The notes under the pieces are model-generated. The model was not told the DNA's origin, ran no database searches, and saw only the letters and a program-made list of their open reading frames with translations. The position numbers and the translations under genes are program-made. Shown piece by piece: positions 18,207 to 27,985 of a DNA stretch of 64,000 nt (position 1 is the first letter of the stretch; every line of letters starts with the position of its first letter). The DNA is from Prochlorococcus marinus (GTDB taxonomy: Bacteria > Cyanobacteriota > Cyanobacteriia > PCC-6307 > Cyanobiaceae): NCBI RefSeq assembly GCF_001180325.1, contig NZ_CVSZ01000079.1, positions 1 to 64,000 on the forward strand, read 5' to 3'.

Positions 18207-19292
18207 TTGAATGATTTGAATAATTTCAACAATTACATAGGTATAGATAAAATCAATGCTCAATTAGAGAGAGCAGACATACAAAAAAGAATATTAACTA
18301 AAAATATCTATAGGCAATATGAACTTTATCTTAATCTAGTAAGAGATCTACTTTTCATCTCTGTAGAAAAAGGCATTAATCAAATATATAGTTATCCAAC
18401 AATTAATGATAATTTCTTAAATGAAAATGAATTCTATAGTCTTTTTGAAAAAAAAATAAGTAAATTAATATTTACGAATTTGCCTTTTTTAACAGTAGAA
18501 CAATTAAAGATAAATGAAATTGAAAAAAATATAAATAAGGAAATTAATCCTACTATTTTTGATAGTTCCACAAAAATAAAGGATGATCAAAAAGAAAAAT
18601 TTCAATACGAAGAAGGGTGTCAATTAAAAGAAACCACTCAATTCGAGATTACTGAAGACTTTTCAAATACTTCTGAATATTATCAAGCCCATAATTACGA
18701 GAAATTTTTATCACTTGATTTAGATAATAACAACCAAAATAATTTTTTATCTAAAAACAATATTTTTGATAATTCAGGAATTGAAAAACAATTTATCTAC
18801 TCATTACTTGAATTAATAGGAGAAGAAAAGGTTGAAAAACCAAGACATCTAGAAAAAGAAAATATCAATCAAATGGATAATTTACCAAAAAATCAGATTC
18901 TTAATAATTTTGATTTAATAGACAAGTCATTGGAAAATTTACTATTGAACCTTTCATATAAGGTTAACCAAGAATTATTCAAGGCTAATCTAATAAAAAA
19001 GATGATATCTAAAGATTCCTTTGATTACTTAGTAGGCAAAAATTTTATGATAAAACATCCATACCCTTTTGTTATTAATTTCGAATTAAACTTAAACCGT
19101 TCATCATTAATCGGAAATAATTTTTCAAGCATTATTTTCTTTAATATATCTATTGTTGAGTTAGAGTTTAAAAATTTAAATCTTTCTATTCAAAGAAACA
19201 AAATAAATCAGCTAAAAAATCAATTTCAGCGTTTGATTAAAAAAGAGACATATTGGAGGCAAAAAGAAATCTCTTTGAATAAGATACATTGA
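18207..19292 (+). CDS. Orphan asparagine/lysine-rich protein between tsf and recG (361 aa)
   Basis: The frame is open from 18138, inside tsf, but the best start is the TTG at 18207, four bases after the tsf stop, giving 361 residues. The N-terminal ~60 residues (NAQLERADIQKRILTKNIYR) and C-terminal ~130 residues look structured. The middle is low-complexity, rich in N, E and K, and probably disordered. No family is recognised. Position in a tight rpsB-tsf-ORF-recG run suggests co-transcription. A later start would also be possible because no strong ribosome binding site is visible. Confidence 0.6.
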   Translation: MNDLNNFNNYIGIDKINAQLERADIQKRILTKNIYRQYELYLNLVRDLLFISVEKGINQIYSYPTINDNFLNENEFYSLFEKKISKLIFTNLPFLTVEQLKINEIEKNINKEINPTIFDSSTKIKDDQKEKFQYEEGCQLKETTQFEITEDFSNTSEYYQAHNYEKFLSLDLDNNNQNNFLSKNNIFDNSGIEKQFIYSLLELIGEEKVEKPRHLEKENINQMDNLPKNQILNNFDLIDKSLENLLLNLSYKVNQELFKANLIKKMISKDSFDYLVGKNFMIKHPYPFVINFELNLNRSSLIGNNFSSIIFFNISIVELEFKNLNLSIQRNKINQLKNQFQRLIKKETYWRQKEISLNKIH

Positions 19293-19314
19293 AAAAATAA
19301 CTCTTTTTTCAAGT

Positions 19315-21771
19315 GTGACTGTCAGCGGAAATAATAATAAATTAATTAAAGACTGGATAAGACCGCTTCAAAAGTCTCTTACTATTGAAACTGAAAACAA
19401 ATTTATTAATACATTAGGAAGAGAAAAATATTTTAATGATTATTTGCATGAATCATTGAAAAAATTAGATAATCTAAATCTCTCAGACGAATATTTAAGG
19501 ATATTTTATGAATTTTCTAAAAAATATAATGAATATAATAAATTAGATGAAAATCAAAGAAAAAGGTTAATTATAGATACAAGAAAAAATCTTTATAAAC
19601 TAGGCAAAACTCTAGAAATAGAAAGTTCTAATAATATTTCTAATAATGTTTTTCTGAATAAAGCTGATTCAAGTTTGTCTTTTGATTCAGATATTTCATT
19701 AATAAAAAATGTAGGAAAAGTTTATAAAAATAAGCTTAATGAATTAGGGATATTTTATATAAAAGATCTTATTAATTATTTCCCACGAACGTATCTTGAC
19801 TATACGAATAGAGTCAAGATAATAAATTTAAAACCAGATAATTTATACACGTGCATCGCAAACGTTAAAAGATTTTATATTCATAAGAGTAAAAAAAATA
19901 GTAATTTATCAATAATGAATATAGTAGTTTCTGATGAAACTTCTTCAATAAAGGTTACAAAATTTTTTTTAGGGAGGAGATTTAGATCTTACTCCTTCTT
20001 CACATCTCAAAAATCTTTGTATACTGCTGGTACCAAATTAGCAATTTCCGGTAAGGTTAAGTTGACAGATTATGGCAAAACTTTTGTGGATCCTCAGATT
20101 GAAATTCTTAAGGATAACAATGAAAATTTTAATTTCTCAGGCAAAATATTACCCTTGTATTCATTAGGTGAAGCCTTTTCAAATATGAGTTTTATAAAAC
20201 TTATTAAAAAGGTACTAATTTATGCAAAGCAATATCCAGAAATTTTAAATAAAAAGCAACTTGATTCATTATCTTTATTATCAAAAGGAGAGTCGTTGAT
20301 TAATATTCATTTTCCACCAACTCAAAAGGCACTGATTGAGTCAAAAAAACGTTTGGTTTTTGATGAGTTATTCCTACTGCAAATAAAGTTCCTACTAAGA
20401 AAAAGAAAGACGAAAAAAAATGTAACTTCCCAACAATTACCTCAAAAGAAATCTTTATTAAAAGAATTTTTAAATAATTTTCCTTTTGAATTAACAAAAT
20501 CTCAAGAAAATGTTTTAAATGAAATCAAGAAAGATTTATCTAATCCCGTACCAATGTCCAGATTGCTTCAGGGAGATGTAGGAAGCGGAAAAACCATAAT
20601 TGCAATAGCGTCTCTTTTACTTGTCATTGAAAAAAACCTGCAAGGTGCATTTATGGTCCCAACTGAAGTATTGGCAGAACAGCACTATAAAAATTTATTG
20701 AAATATTTGAACCCCCTTTTAGTTTCTGTTGAACTACTTACTGGGAATACTCCTCAAAAAAAGAGAAAAGAAATTTTCTCTAACTTGAATAATGGATTAG
20801 TTGATATCCTCGTAGGTACTCATGCATTATTTGAGGATAAAGTCATCTTTAATGCATTAGGGATGGTCATAATTGATGAACAACATAGATTTGGTGTTAC
20901 TCAAAGAAATAAATTACTAAATAAAGGAGAAAATACTAACTTGTTATCAATGACAGCAACTCCAATTCCAAGAACTCTTGCGCTTTCTATTTATGGTGAT
21001 TTAGATGTGAGTCAAATAACAGAACTCCCTCCTGGAAGAGTTCCTATAACTACAAAAATAATTTCAGAAGATGATTTAAATAACTTGTTCAAGATTGTTG
21101 AGGATGAGATCAATAAGGGAAAGCAAGCTTATGTGATTTTGCCACTTATTGAAGATTCAGAAAAAATGAATTTAAGCTCCGCAAAGAAAACATTCAAACA
21201 TTTATCAGAAGAGGTCTTTTTTAACAAAAAAGTTGGATTATTACATGGGAAATTAAGTCCACAAGAAAAGAATGAAGTAATTAATTCTTTTTTAAAAAAT
21301 GAAATAAATATATTGGTTTCAACCACAGTAATTGAGGTTGGCATTGATGTGCCTAACGCCACAATTATGATTATTTATAATTCGGACAGATTTGGATTGT
21401 CCCAGCTACATCAATTAAGGGGGAGAGTTGGTAGAGGGTCAACAAAATCTTTTTGTTATCTGGTAACCACTGATAAAAATGGATTAGAAAACAAACGACT
21501 TTGTGTTTTGCAAAAATCTAATGATGGCTTTTATATCGCTGAAAAAGACTTGGAGCTTAGAGGACCAGGCCAGATTTTAGGGTATAGACAATCCGGGTTG
21601 CCTGATTTTGTACTCGACAATTTACCTAATAATAAATTTCTTATTGATAAGGCTCGTGAAGAGGCTATTAAGGTTATTAGTGATGATCCTGATTTAAAAG
21701 AAAATATCGTTTTAAGGAATATACTTATTGATAATTCTAATAATAAATTCATTCATGATTTCTTAAATTGA
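19315..21771 (+). CDS. recG: ATP-dependent DNA helicase RecG
   Basis: The 818-residue protein has an N-terminal wedge/OB domain (about 130-290). A superfamily 2 helicase core follows, with Walker A GDVGSGKT (about 419-426), DEQHRFG (motif II, about 520), SMTATPIPRT (motif III) and the C-terminal RecG signature (LRGRVGRG, DLELRGPGQILGYRQSG). RecG remodels stalled replication forks and Holliday junctions. The start is a GTG at 19315. The first ~115 residues are a variable extension seen in cyanobacterial RecG. Confidence 0.95.
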   Translation: MTVSGNNNKLIKDWIRPLQKSLTIETENKFINTLGREKYFNDYLHESLKKLDNLNLSDEYLRIFYEFSKKYNEYNKLDENQRKRLIIDTRKNLYKLGKTLEIESSNNISNNVFLNKADSSLSFDSDISLIKNVGKVYKNKLNELGIFYIKDLINYFPRTYLDYTNRVKIINLKPDNLYTCIANVKRFYIHKSKKNSNLSIMNIVVSDETSSIKVTKFFLGRRFRSYSFFTSQKSLYTAGTKLAISGKVKLTDYGKTFVDPQIEILKDNNENFNFSGKILPLYSLGEAFSNMSFIKLIKKVLIYAKQYPEILNKKQLDSLSLLSKGESLINIHFPPTQKALIESKKRLVFDELFLLQIKFLLRKRKTKKNVTSQQLPQKKSLLKEFLNNFPFELTKSQENVLNEIKKDLSNPVPMSRLLQGDVGSGKTIIAIASLLLVIEKNLQGAFMVPTEVLAEQHYKNLLKYLNPLLVSVELLTGNTPQKKRKEIFSNLNNGLVDILVGTHALFEDKVIFNALGMVIIDEQHRFGVTQRNKLLNKGENTNLLSMTATPIPRTLALSIYGDLDVSQITELPPGRVPITTKIISEDDLNNLFKIVEDEINKGKQAYVILPLIEDSEKMNLSSAKKTFKHLSEEVFFNKKVGLLHGKLSPQEKNEVINSFLKNEINILVSTTVIEVGIDVPNATIMIIYNSDRFGLSQLHQLRGRVGRGSTKSFCYLVTTDKNGLENKRLCVLQKSNDGFYIAEKDLELRGPGQILGYRQSGLPDFVLDNLPNNKFLIDKAREEAIKVISDDPDLKENIVLRNILIDNSNNKFIHDFLN

Positions 21772-21828
21772 AAACTGTTATTGTAATTTATGAAATATAT
21801 GCCATTATAAATCAATTACAAATTTCAA

Positions 21829-22512
21829 TTGAAAATTTGGAATAAAATACCAATTAAAGATAATGGAGATAAATTAATAGCTATACCTAGCTGCTTAATG
21901 TTTTTAGATCCCCACCCTTACTTTCATTTGGGAGCACCTTACAAAGATAAAACTTCTATTTGGAAATTAAGAGAAGATGTCGTAAATAGGTTAGTAAAAG
22001 TAAATGATTATTTGATATCAAAGAGTAGTTTTAACCTTTTAATTTATGACAGTTGGCGACCTTTAGAAGTCCAGGAATTTATGTTTAAAAGAGCATTTTT
22101 ATTAGAGTGTGAAAAATTCGATATTGATATTTCTTTAGAAAATATAAAATCTTATCCTTCAATTATAAAAAAAGTTGAAAAATTTTGGGCATATCCTTCT
22201 TATGACACTTGGTCTCCTCCCCCTCATTCAACTGGGGGTGCAGTAGATGTTTGCTTATCAGATAAAGAAGGAAATCTTGTTGATATGGGAAGCATGGTTG
22301 ATCAAATGGATGAGACCTCAAATCCTAATTTTTATGCAAACATAAAGAATAAAGAAGCAATTATTTGGAATAGTAGAAGAAATTTATTAAGGGAAATTAT
22401 GACTAAATTTGGATTTGCTCAACATCCTAATGAATGGTGGCATTTTAGTTATGGTGATCAATTATGGGCTTGGACAAATAAAAAAGCAAATGCTATTTAT
22501 GGAAAAATATAA
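21829..22512 (+). CDS. D-alanyl-D-alanine dipeptidase (VanX/DdpX-like)
   Basis: This 227-residue member of zinc peptidase family M15 has a complete predicted active site: SWRP with the conserved Arg77, HSTGGAVD providing zinc ligands His133 and Asp140, and EWWH giving Glu202 and His205. VanX-type enzymes hydrolyse the D-Ala-D-Ala dipeptide. Outside resistance clusters they act in peptidoglycan turnover and D-Ala recycling. The predicted start is TTG (21829). No signal peptide is visible, consistent with a cytoplasmic enzyme. No vanHA genes are nearby. Confidence 0.87.
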   Translation: MKIWNKIPIKDNGDKLIAIPSCLMFLDPHPYFHLGAPYKDKTSIWKLREDVVNRLVKVNDYLISKSSFNLLIYDSWRPLEVQEFMFKRAFLLECEKFDIDISLENIKSYPSIIKKVEKFWAYPSYDTWSPPPHSTGGAVDVCLSDKEGNLVDMGSMVDQMDETSNPNFYANIKNKEAIIWNSRRNLLREIMTKFGFAQHPNEWWHFSYGDQLWAWTNKKANAIYGKI

Positions 22513-22515
22513 ATT

Positions 22516-24303
22516 CTATTGATTTTTATTTAGTAAATTCAATATATAATTTTCATCTTGAGTATTAATAAAATCTCCGAAATCCAAATCCAAATTATCC
22601 TTCCAATTATCAAATAATGGTTGAAGAGTTTTTTCTAAATCGTTAAGTTCCATTCTTTGTAAAAATGGTTTAGCCAGCCTTTGTAGATTTTTACTTCCCC
22701 CCAACCATAATTGGTATTTGTTTTGCCCACTCCCAACAAGTGCTAATTCGGCCATATAAGGTCTGGTACATCCATTCGGGCATCCTGTCATTCTAAATAA
22801 TATTGTTTTTTGTATTTTTAAATCTAAAAGTAAATTTTCAATTCTTTTTAATACATCAGGTAATATTCTTTCAGCTTCAGTCATCGCAAGGCCACAAAGT
22901 GGTAAGGCAGGACAAGCTAACGCATGTCTTTGTATTTCATTAATGTCTTCTAAATTTTCGTATCCAATTTTTGATAGAGATATTTGAATTTCACCTTTGT
23001 TTTTATTGGGGATATTACAAAGTAAAATATCTTGATTAGGTGTAAGTCTTAAATCTAAATTATATTTTCTAACGATATTTGTTATGGTGTTCTTCTTATC
23101 TCCAGATAATCTCCCTGATAATAATGGTAAACCTACGAAATAGGAGGTTTTATTTTGTTTATGCCAACCTAGATAATCAATAAGAACCTTTTCCGGTTCT
23201 TTTCTAATTTTTTTAATTTCTTTTTTGAAATACTTTTCAAAAAGAATCTTTTTGAACCATTTAATGCCTTTTCTATGAAGAAGATATTTCATCCTCGAAT
23301 TTTTTCTTGATTTTCTATCGCCATAATCTCTTTGAATAGCAACAATACTTTGTATTAATTCATAAACGTCAGGTTCTTCAACATATCCAAGTGGATCTGC
23401 AATTCTGGCAAAGGTCTCTTCATTATTATGTGTGCGACCCATACCGCCTCCAACATAGAAGTTGCATCCCTCTAAGTTTCCATCTTTAGAAGTAAAGGCC
23501 ACTATTCCTATGTCATTGGTAAGAAGATCAACGGAATTATCCCCAGGAACCGTAACAGCACATTTGAATTTTCTCGGTAAATAAGTTGAACCATAAAGAG
23601 GCTCATCTTTTATCCCACTAAAAACATTATCTTTGAATTGAAGCTTCCTAATTGCTTCAATATCTTTGTCAGGCTTTATGGTGTACTCTAAATCCCCATC
23701 AGCCCAAAGCTCTAAAAAAGTGCCTTGGCCAGCCATTGGGGTGAGAAGATCTGCAACTTTTTTTGCCAATGCTTTTGCAATTTTATAGTCTGGCTTATCA
23801 AATGGAGCCGCAGGGGCCATAACGTTTCTATTTATGTCTCCACATGCCGCTAATGTGGAGCCCATTGAATTTACTATTGTTTGAATTACTTCCTTTAGGT
23901 TCTCCTTTCTAATTCCATGCATTTGAAAGGCTTGTCTTGTAGTGGCCCTAAGTGTCCCATTACCTAGTTTGTCAGATAATTCATCTAATGCTAAAAATAA
24001 TTTCCCAGGGACTTCACCGCCAGGATTTCTTAACCTAAGCATCATTTGCCAATCTTTACTTTTGCCCGGCCTCCTATTCTCTCTGTTATCTTGTTGATAA
24101 CTACCATGAAACTTTAATAACTGAACTGCATCATTGGTAAAATGATCGCTCTCATTGACTAATTCCGTAGCAAGTGGTTCTTTAAGAAATTGACTACTTT
24201 TTTTAAAATTTTCAAATTTAGAGACTTCTAGTCCATTTGCTAAACAAACAGTTTCTTCCTTGGTAGAATCTTTTTTCTTTTTTACTTTCTCAACCTTGAT
24301 CAA
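22516..24303 (-). CDS. sir: Ferredoxin-sulfite reductase
   Basis: The 595-residue siroheme/[4Fe-4S] enzyme reduces sulfite to sulfide in assimilatory sulfur metabolism. The cluster-binding cysteines are in CPALPLC (about 463-469) and TGCPNGC (about 508-513). Siroheme-contact regions such as NPGGEVPGKL, TTRQAFQMHGI and GDINRNVMAP are present. The absence of an attached flavoprotein and the cyanobacterial context make ferredoxin the likely donor. It is divergent from glyS (87 bases) and converges with the VanX-like gene, which ends 3 bases away. Confidence 0.93.
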   Translation of the reverse strand: MIKVEKVKKKKDSTKEETVCLANGLEVSKFENFKKSSQFLKEPLATELVNESDHFTNDAVQLLKFHGSYQQDNRENRRPGKSKDWQMMLRLRNPGGEVPGKLFLALDELSDKLGNGTLRATTRQAFQMHGIRKENLKEVIQTIVNSMGSTLAACGDINRNVMAPAAPFDKPDYKIAKALAKKVADLLTPMAGQGTFLELWADGDLEYTIKPDKDIEAIRKLQFKDNVFSGIKDEPLYGSTYLPRKFKCAVTVPGDNSVDLLTNDIGIVAFTSKDGNLEGCNFYVGGGMGRTHNNEETFARIADPLGYVEEPDVYELIQSIVAIQRDYGDRKSRKNSRMKYLLHRKGIKWFKKILFEKYFKKEIKKIRKEPEKVLIDYLGWHKQNKTSYFVGLPLLSGRLSGDKKNTITNIVRKYNLDLRLTPNQDILLCNIPNKNKGEIQISLSKIGYENLEDINEIQRHALACPALPLCGLAMTEAERILPDVLKRIENLLLDLKIQKTILFRMTGCPNGCTRPYMAELALVGSGQNKYQLWLGGSKNLQRLAKPFLQRMELNDLEKTLQPLFDNWKDNLDLDFGDFINTQDENYILNLLNKNQ

Positions 24304-24390
24304 AGGACCAAAAAATATCTCTTTTTATACATTAGCGAAAAGCTTATTTAACTGGTAGTAAATTATAGTAAGTGTAGTCATATTTTTTTC

Positions 24391-26553
24391 TTGTCTAAAT
24401 ATTTACTTGAGATAGGAACAGAAGAGTTGCCCGCAAAATTTTCTCATTCTGTTCTAGAGCAATTTAAATCTCTAATAGAATTTGAATTGGATAAAAAGTT
24501 AATCAAATTCGAACATATATTTGTAACCTCCACACCAAGGAGGATAGTTCTACTTCTCGAAGGTTTAGTTGATTATGCAGAAGATAAGATAATAGAAAGA
24601 AAAGGGCCAAAAGCAAATGCAGCTTATTTAAATGGATGTCCTACTAATGCTGCTTTAGGATTTGCTAATAGCTTAGATATAGATGTGGGTGAGCTAGAAA
24701 TAAAAAACACAGAAAAGGGTGATTTTGTATTTGGAAGGAAAATTGTGAAAGGACTTTCAACAAAAATTTCCTTGTCTTCGATTATCCCAAAATTAGTAAA
24801 GAGTCTTCAAGGCCCTCGATTTATGAAATGGGGGGCTGGGAACATAAAATTTTCAAGACCTATTAGGTGGATTGCCTCTATTTATAATAATGAAATTCTT
24901 GATTTTGAATTTGATGAGTGTGATCCAAAGATCAAAATTAGTAATAAAACAAAAAGTCATAGGCTAATCAATGAAGTTTTAGAAGTTCAGAATCCTGATG
25001 ATTTTTTTGAATTATTAAAACGAAAAAGAGTAATAGCTATTCGAAAAGAAAGAAAAGAAAAAATTGAAAGTTTAATAAATCAGGCATCTAAATCTTTAAA
25101 TCTGAAACCTGACCTTTCAGATGGATTACTAAATGAACTAACTGATTTAGTTGAATGGCCAGACTTAATTATTGGCAAATTTAGTAATGAATTTCTTGAT
25201 CTTCCAGTTGAAGTTCTCTCAACAGTAATGAAAAATCATCAGAGATACGTTCCTCTTTTATTGAAAAACAAAAGTTTTTCTAAACTAGATTTAAGCTCTG
25301 AAAAAAATATTAGTACAACTTTCTGCGTTATTTCAAATGGTCTAGAAGAATCAAATAATAATATTGCCAAAGGTAATGAGAAAGTATTAAGGGCAAGGTT
25401 TTCAGATGCAAAGTTTTTCGTAGAAAGTGATAAAAAAGTTGCTTCAATCGAAAGAAATGAAAAGCTTAAATCTGTTTCATATTTGAAAGGATTTGGAAAT
25501 ATATTTCAGAGGGTTGAAAGGATAGAGGAAGTTTCTAAAAAAATTCTTAAATTTTTAAATGATAAGTCTTTAGAAGAAAAAAAAATAATAGAAGCTGCTA
25601 AATACTCTAAAAACGATTTATGTAGCGAAATTGTTTTTGAATTCCCTGAGCTGCAAGGAATAATGGGTGGTAAATATCTTAAATATGAGGGATTTAGTGA
25701 GGATGTTTGCTTGGCTGTAGCTGAACATTATTTACCTTCTTTTTATAAAGATGCATTGCCCTCCACAAAATATGGTGCAATAGTTTCCATAGCAGATAAG
25801 GTCGAAACTTTAATAAGTATATTTATTTCTGGTAAACGTCCCAGTGGATCATCTGATCCTTATGCTTTAAGAAGAAATTTGAATGGAGTGATTAAAATAA
25901 TTTGGGATTATGAACTTGATTTACCTTTAGATAAATTATTCAACGAACTTATTGATTTTTGGAAAATCTTATTTCCGAATTTAAACTTCTCAAAAGAAAC
26001 AGTATTTAATGATTTAAATGAATTTTTAGTTCAAAGAATTGTAAGTCATCTAGAAGAAATATCACTAAGTAAAGAATTAATAAAGGCCGTTTGCTCTTCT
26101 GATGAATTATCTCAAAAAAGGTTATTGAATATTGTTGACCTTAAAAATAGGATTAAATCTATTATAAATTTTAACGAAAAGGATAATCTTGTTGAAATTC
26201 AGAAGGTAATCACCAGGGTAAGCAAATTAGCAAGTAATAGTGATCTCTCAAGAGATGTTCTCTCAACAAATGATTATGTAAACACAAAACTTTTTGAAAA
26301 AGATTGTGAATTGAAAGTTTTTGAATTTATTAAAGAATTAGAAAAACTTTTTTCGGAAGATTATTGCAATTATTTGGAACTTCTAAATTTGTTTGAGATT
26401 AATGTAAACACTATCCAGAATTTATTTGATAATGAAAAGGGAGTCCTAGTAATGTCAGAAGATTTAAAAATAAGAAATAATAGACTCAATTTGTTGAGCT
26501 TAATTAGAAATTATTCTCTAAAAATAGCCGACTTTACACTTTTGAACTCTTAA
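24391..26553 (+). CDS. glyS: Glycyl-tRNA synthetase beta subunit
   Basis: The 720-residue protein starts LLEIGTEELPAKF and shows beta-subunit hallmarks: KGPKANAAY, SRPIRWIAS, a FPELQGIMGGKY motif and SSDPYALRRNLNGVI, followed by a C-terminal anticodon-binding-like region. It pairs with an alpha subunit encoded elsewhere to make the heterotetrameric enzyme. The start is a TTG at 24391, with no upstream in-frame ATG. The last 20 bases overlap the 3' end of the opposing chlP. Confidence 0.95.
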   Translation: MSKYLLEIGTEELPAKFSHSVLEQFKSLIEFELDKKLIKFEHIFVTSTPRRIVLLLEGLVDYAEDKIIERKGPKANAAYLNGCPTNAALGFANSLDIDVGELEIKNTEKGDFVFGRKIVKGLSTKISLSSIIPKLVKSLQGPRFMKWGAGNIKFSRPIRWIASIYNNEILDFEFDECDPKIKISNKTKSHRLINEVLEVQNPDDFFELLKRKRVIAIRKERKEKIESLINQASKSLNLKPDLSDGLLNELTDLVEWPDLIIGKFSNEFLDLPVEVLSTVMKNHQRYVPLLLKNKSFSKLDLSSEKNISTTFCVISNGLEESNNNIAKGNEKVLRARFSDAKFFVESDKKVASIERNEKLKSVSYLKGFGNIFQRVERIEEVSKKILKFLNDKSLEEKKIIEAAKYSKNDLCSEIVFEFPELQGIMGGKYLKYEGFSEDVCLAVAEHYLPSFYKDALPSTKYGAIVSIADKVETLISIFISGKRPSGSSDPYALRRNLNGVIKIIWDYELDLPLDKLFNELIDFWKILFPNLNFSKETVFNDLNEFLVQRIVSHLEEISLSKELIKAVCSSDELSQKRLLNIVDLKNRIKSIINFNEKDNLVEIQKVITRVSKLASNSDLSRDVLSTNDYVNTKLFEKDCELKVFEFIKELEKLFSEDYCNYLELLNLFEINVNTIQNLFDNEKGVLVMSEDLKIRNNRLNLLSLIRNYSLKIADFTLLNS

Positions 26554-27874
26554 CTTTAATGCCTCCCTTTATTGAATAATTTTCTAGCATTTTTTCTACT
26601 TCTTTATTTTCCCTAACAGCACTATCAACGGGTTTATATTTTAGAGGTGCTAGGGCTTTCCCTCTTAAAATCGAACCAAGTGTGAGCATTGTAATTTTTA
26701 GTTGCTGTAATGGTTTCATGGAGACAACTCTTTTGTATAAGTAACTATCAAAAGTAAGTCTTTGTACATCCATGTCATCACACATCTCAACAAAGGCTTC
26801 TCTAGCAGAATCATTTCTGTAGAAAATATTTTGAAGGATTTCTAGCACCTTGTAAGTTGTGCCATATTTTTTATCCCATTTTTTAAGATAGTTTTTTAAA
26901 TCTTTTTCTGATGGAATTACTTGACCGTTTTTAGATGCTTCAACAATTTCTTCAGCACACATTCTTCCGCTTTTTGCAGCAAAATAAATACCCTCTCCAG
27001 AACTTTTTGTAACATAACCAGCTGCATCACCGACCAATGCCATTCTCCCAACTACTCTCCTTGGCCTTGGATGCTCTGGAATAGGGTGAGCTTCTACCTT
27101 TATTACTTCACCATTAACAAGTCTTTTCTTTGCCCTATTTCTTACACCCTCTTGAAGCCCTTTAATTAATGACTGATTCTTTTGCATGGTTCCAGTACCC
27201 ACAGCAACATGATCATATTTAGGAAATACCCACCCATAAAAATCAGGAGAAACATCTGTTCCGACATACATTTCGGCAAGATCTTCGTAGTAACTCATTT
27301 CTTCTTTAGGCAATTTAATTCTTTCCTGAAATGCTATAGCAACTTTGTAATCACCTGCGTCCATTGCTTTTGCGACTCTGCTATTGGCTCCATCAGCTCC
27401 GATCAAAAGATCGACAGTAAGCTCTTTGAGTTCCCCTTTTTTATCTCCATTCGTAAAATCTGAGTAGGAAAGCTTATATGGCCCTTGATTATTTTCGCCA
27501 GTATCAATAGAAGTAACTAATCCATTTATTAATGTAGCACCAAGATCTGATGCTCTGTTGCGCATAAAGGCATCCATAACTTCTCTTCTACACATCCCAA
27601 TAAACTCATTATCACTTTTCCCGTAAACTCTATCTAAACTTATATCTACCTCTCTATTTGATGGGGATATCATTCTCATATGCCTTACTTTTCTATCAAT
27701 AATTGACTCAGGCAAATCAAATTCTTCGACCATGCAAAGTGGAATTGCTCCTCCACAAGGTTTCGCATTATCTAATTTTCTCTCGAAGAGCCAAGTTTTT
27801 ATTCCAGCTTTAGCAAGTATTTCAGCAGCACATGAACCACTTGGACCTCCACCAATAACAGCTACCCTCAACAT
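26534..27874 (-). CDS. chlP: Geranylgeranyl reductase ChlP
   Basis: The 446-residue FAD-dependent reductase has the dinucleotide motif GGGPSGSCAAEIL at the N-terminus (about 8-20), a second FAD motif (LIGADGANSRVA) and LVGDAAGYVTKSSGEGIY. ChlP saturates geranylgeranyl groups to phytyl for chlorophyll and tocopherol. In this lineage the product would feed divinyl-chlorophyll synthesis. Length and motifs are complete. Its 3' end overlaps glyS by 20 bases tail-to-tail. Confidence 0.94.
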   Translation of the reverse strand: MLRVAVIGGGPSGSCAAEILAKAGIKTWLFERKLDNAKPCGGAIPLCMVEEFDLPESIIDRKVRHMRMISPSNREVDISLDRVYGKSDNEFIGMCRREVMDAFMRNRASDLGATLINGLVTSIDTGENNQGPYKLSYSDFTNGDKKGELKELTVDLLIGADGANSRVAKAMDAGDYKVAIAFQERIKLPKEEMSYYEDLAEMYVGTDVSPDFYGWVFPKYDHVAVGTGTMQKNQSLIKGLQEGVRNRAKKRLVNGEVIKVEAHPIPEHPRPRRVVGRMALVGDAAGYVTKSSGEGIYFAAKSGRMCAEEIVEASKNGQVIPSEKDLKNYLKKWDKKYGTTYKVLEILQNIFYRNDSAREAFVEMCDDMDVQRLTFDSYLYKRVVSMKPLQQLKITMLTLGSILRGKALAPLKYKPVDSAVRENKEVEKMLENYSIKGGIKVKSSKV

Positions 27875-27985
27875 ATGAAAAAAATATTACTGTATATAAA
27901 AACTACATCTTTTTTGCTTATAAAAGTGCATTTCTTAAAATAATGGTTAATATCGAAATATCTTTTCCAAATTCACGTATAAATA

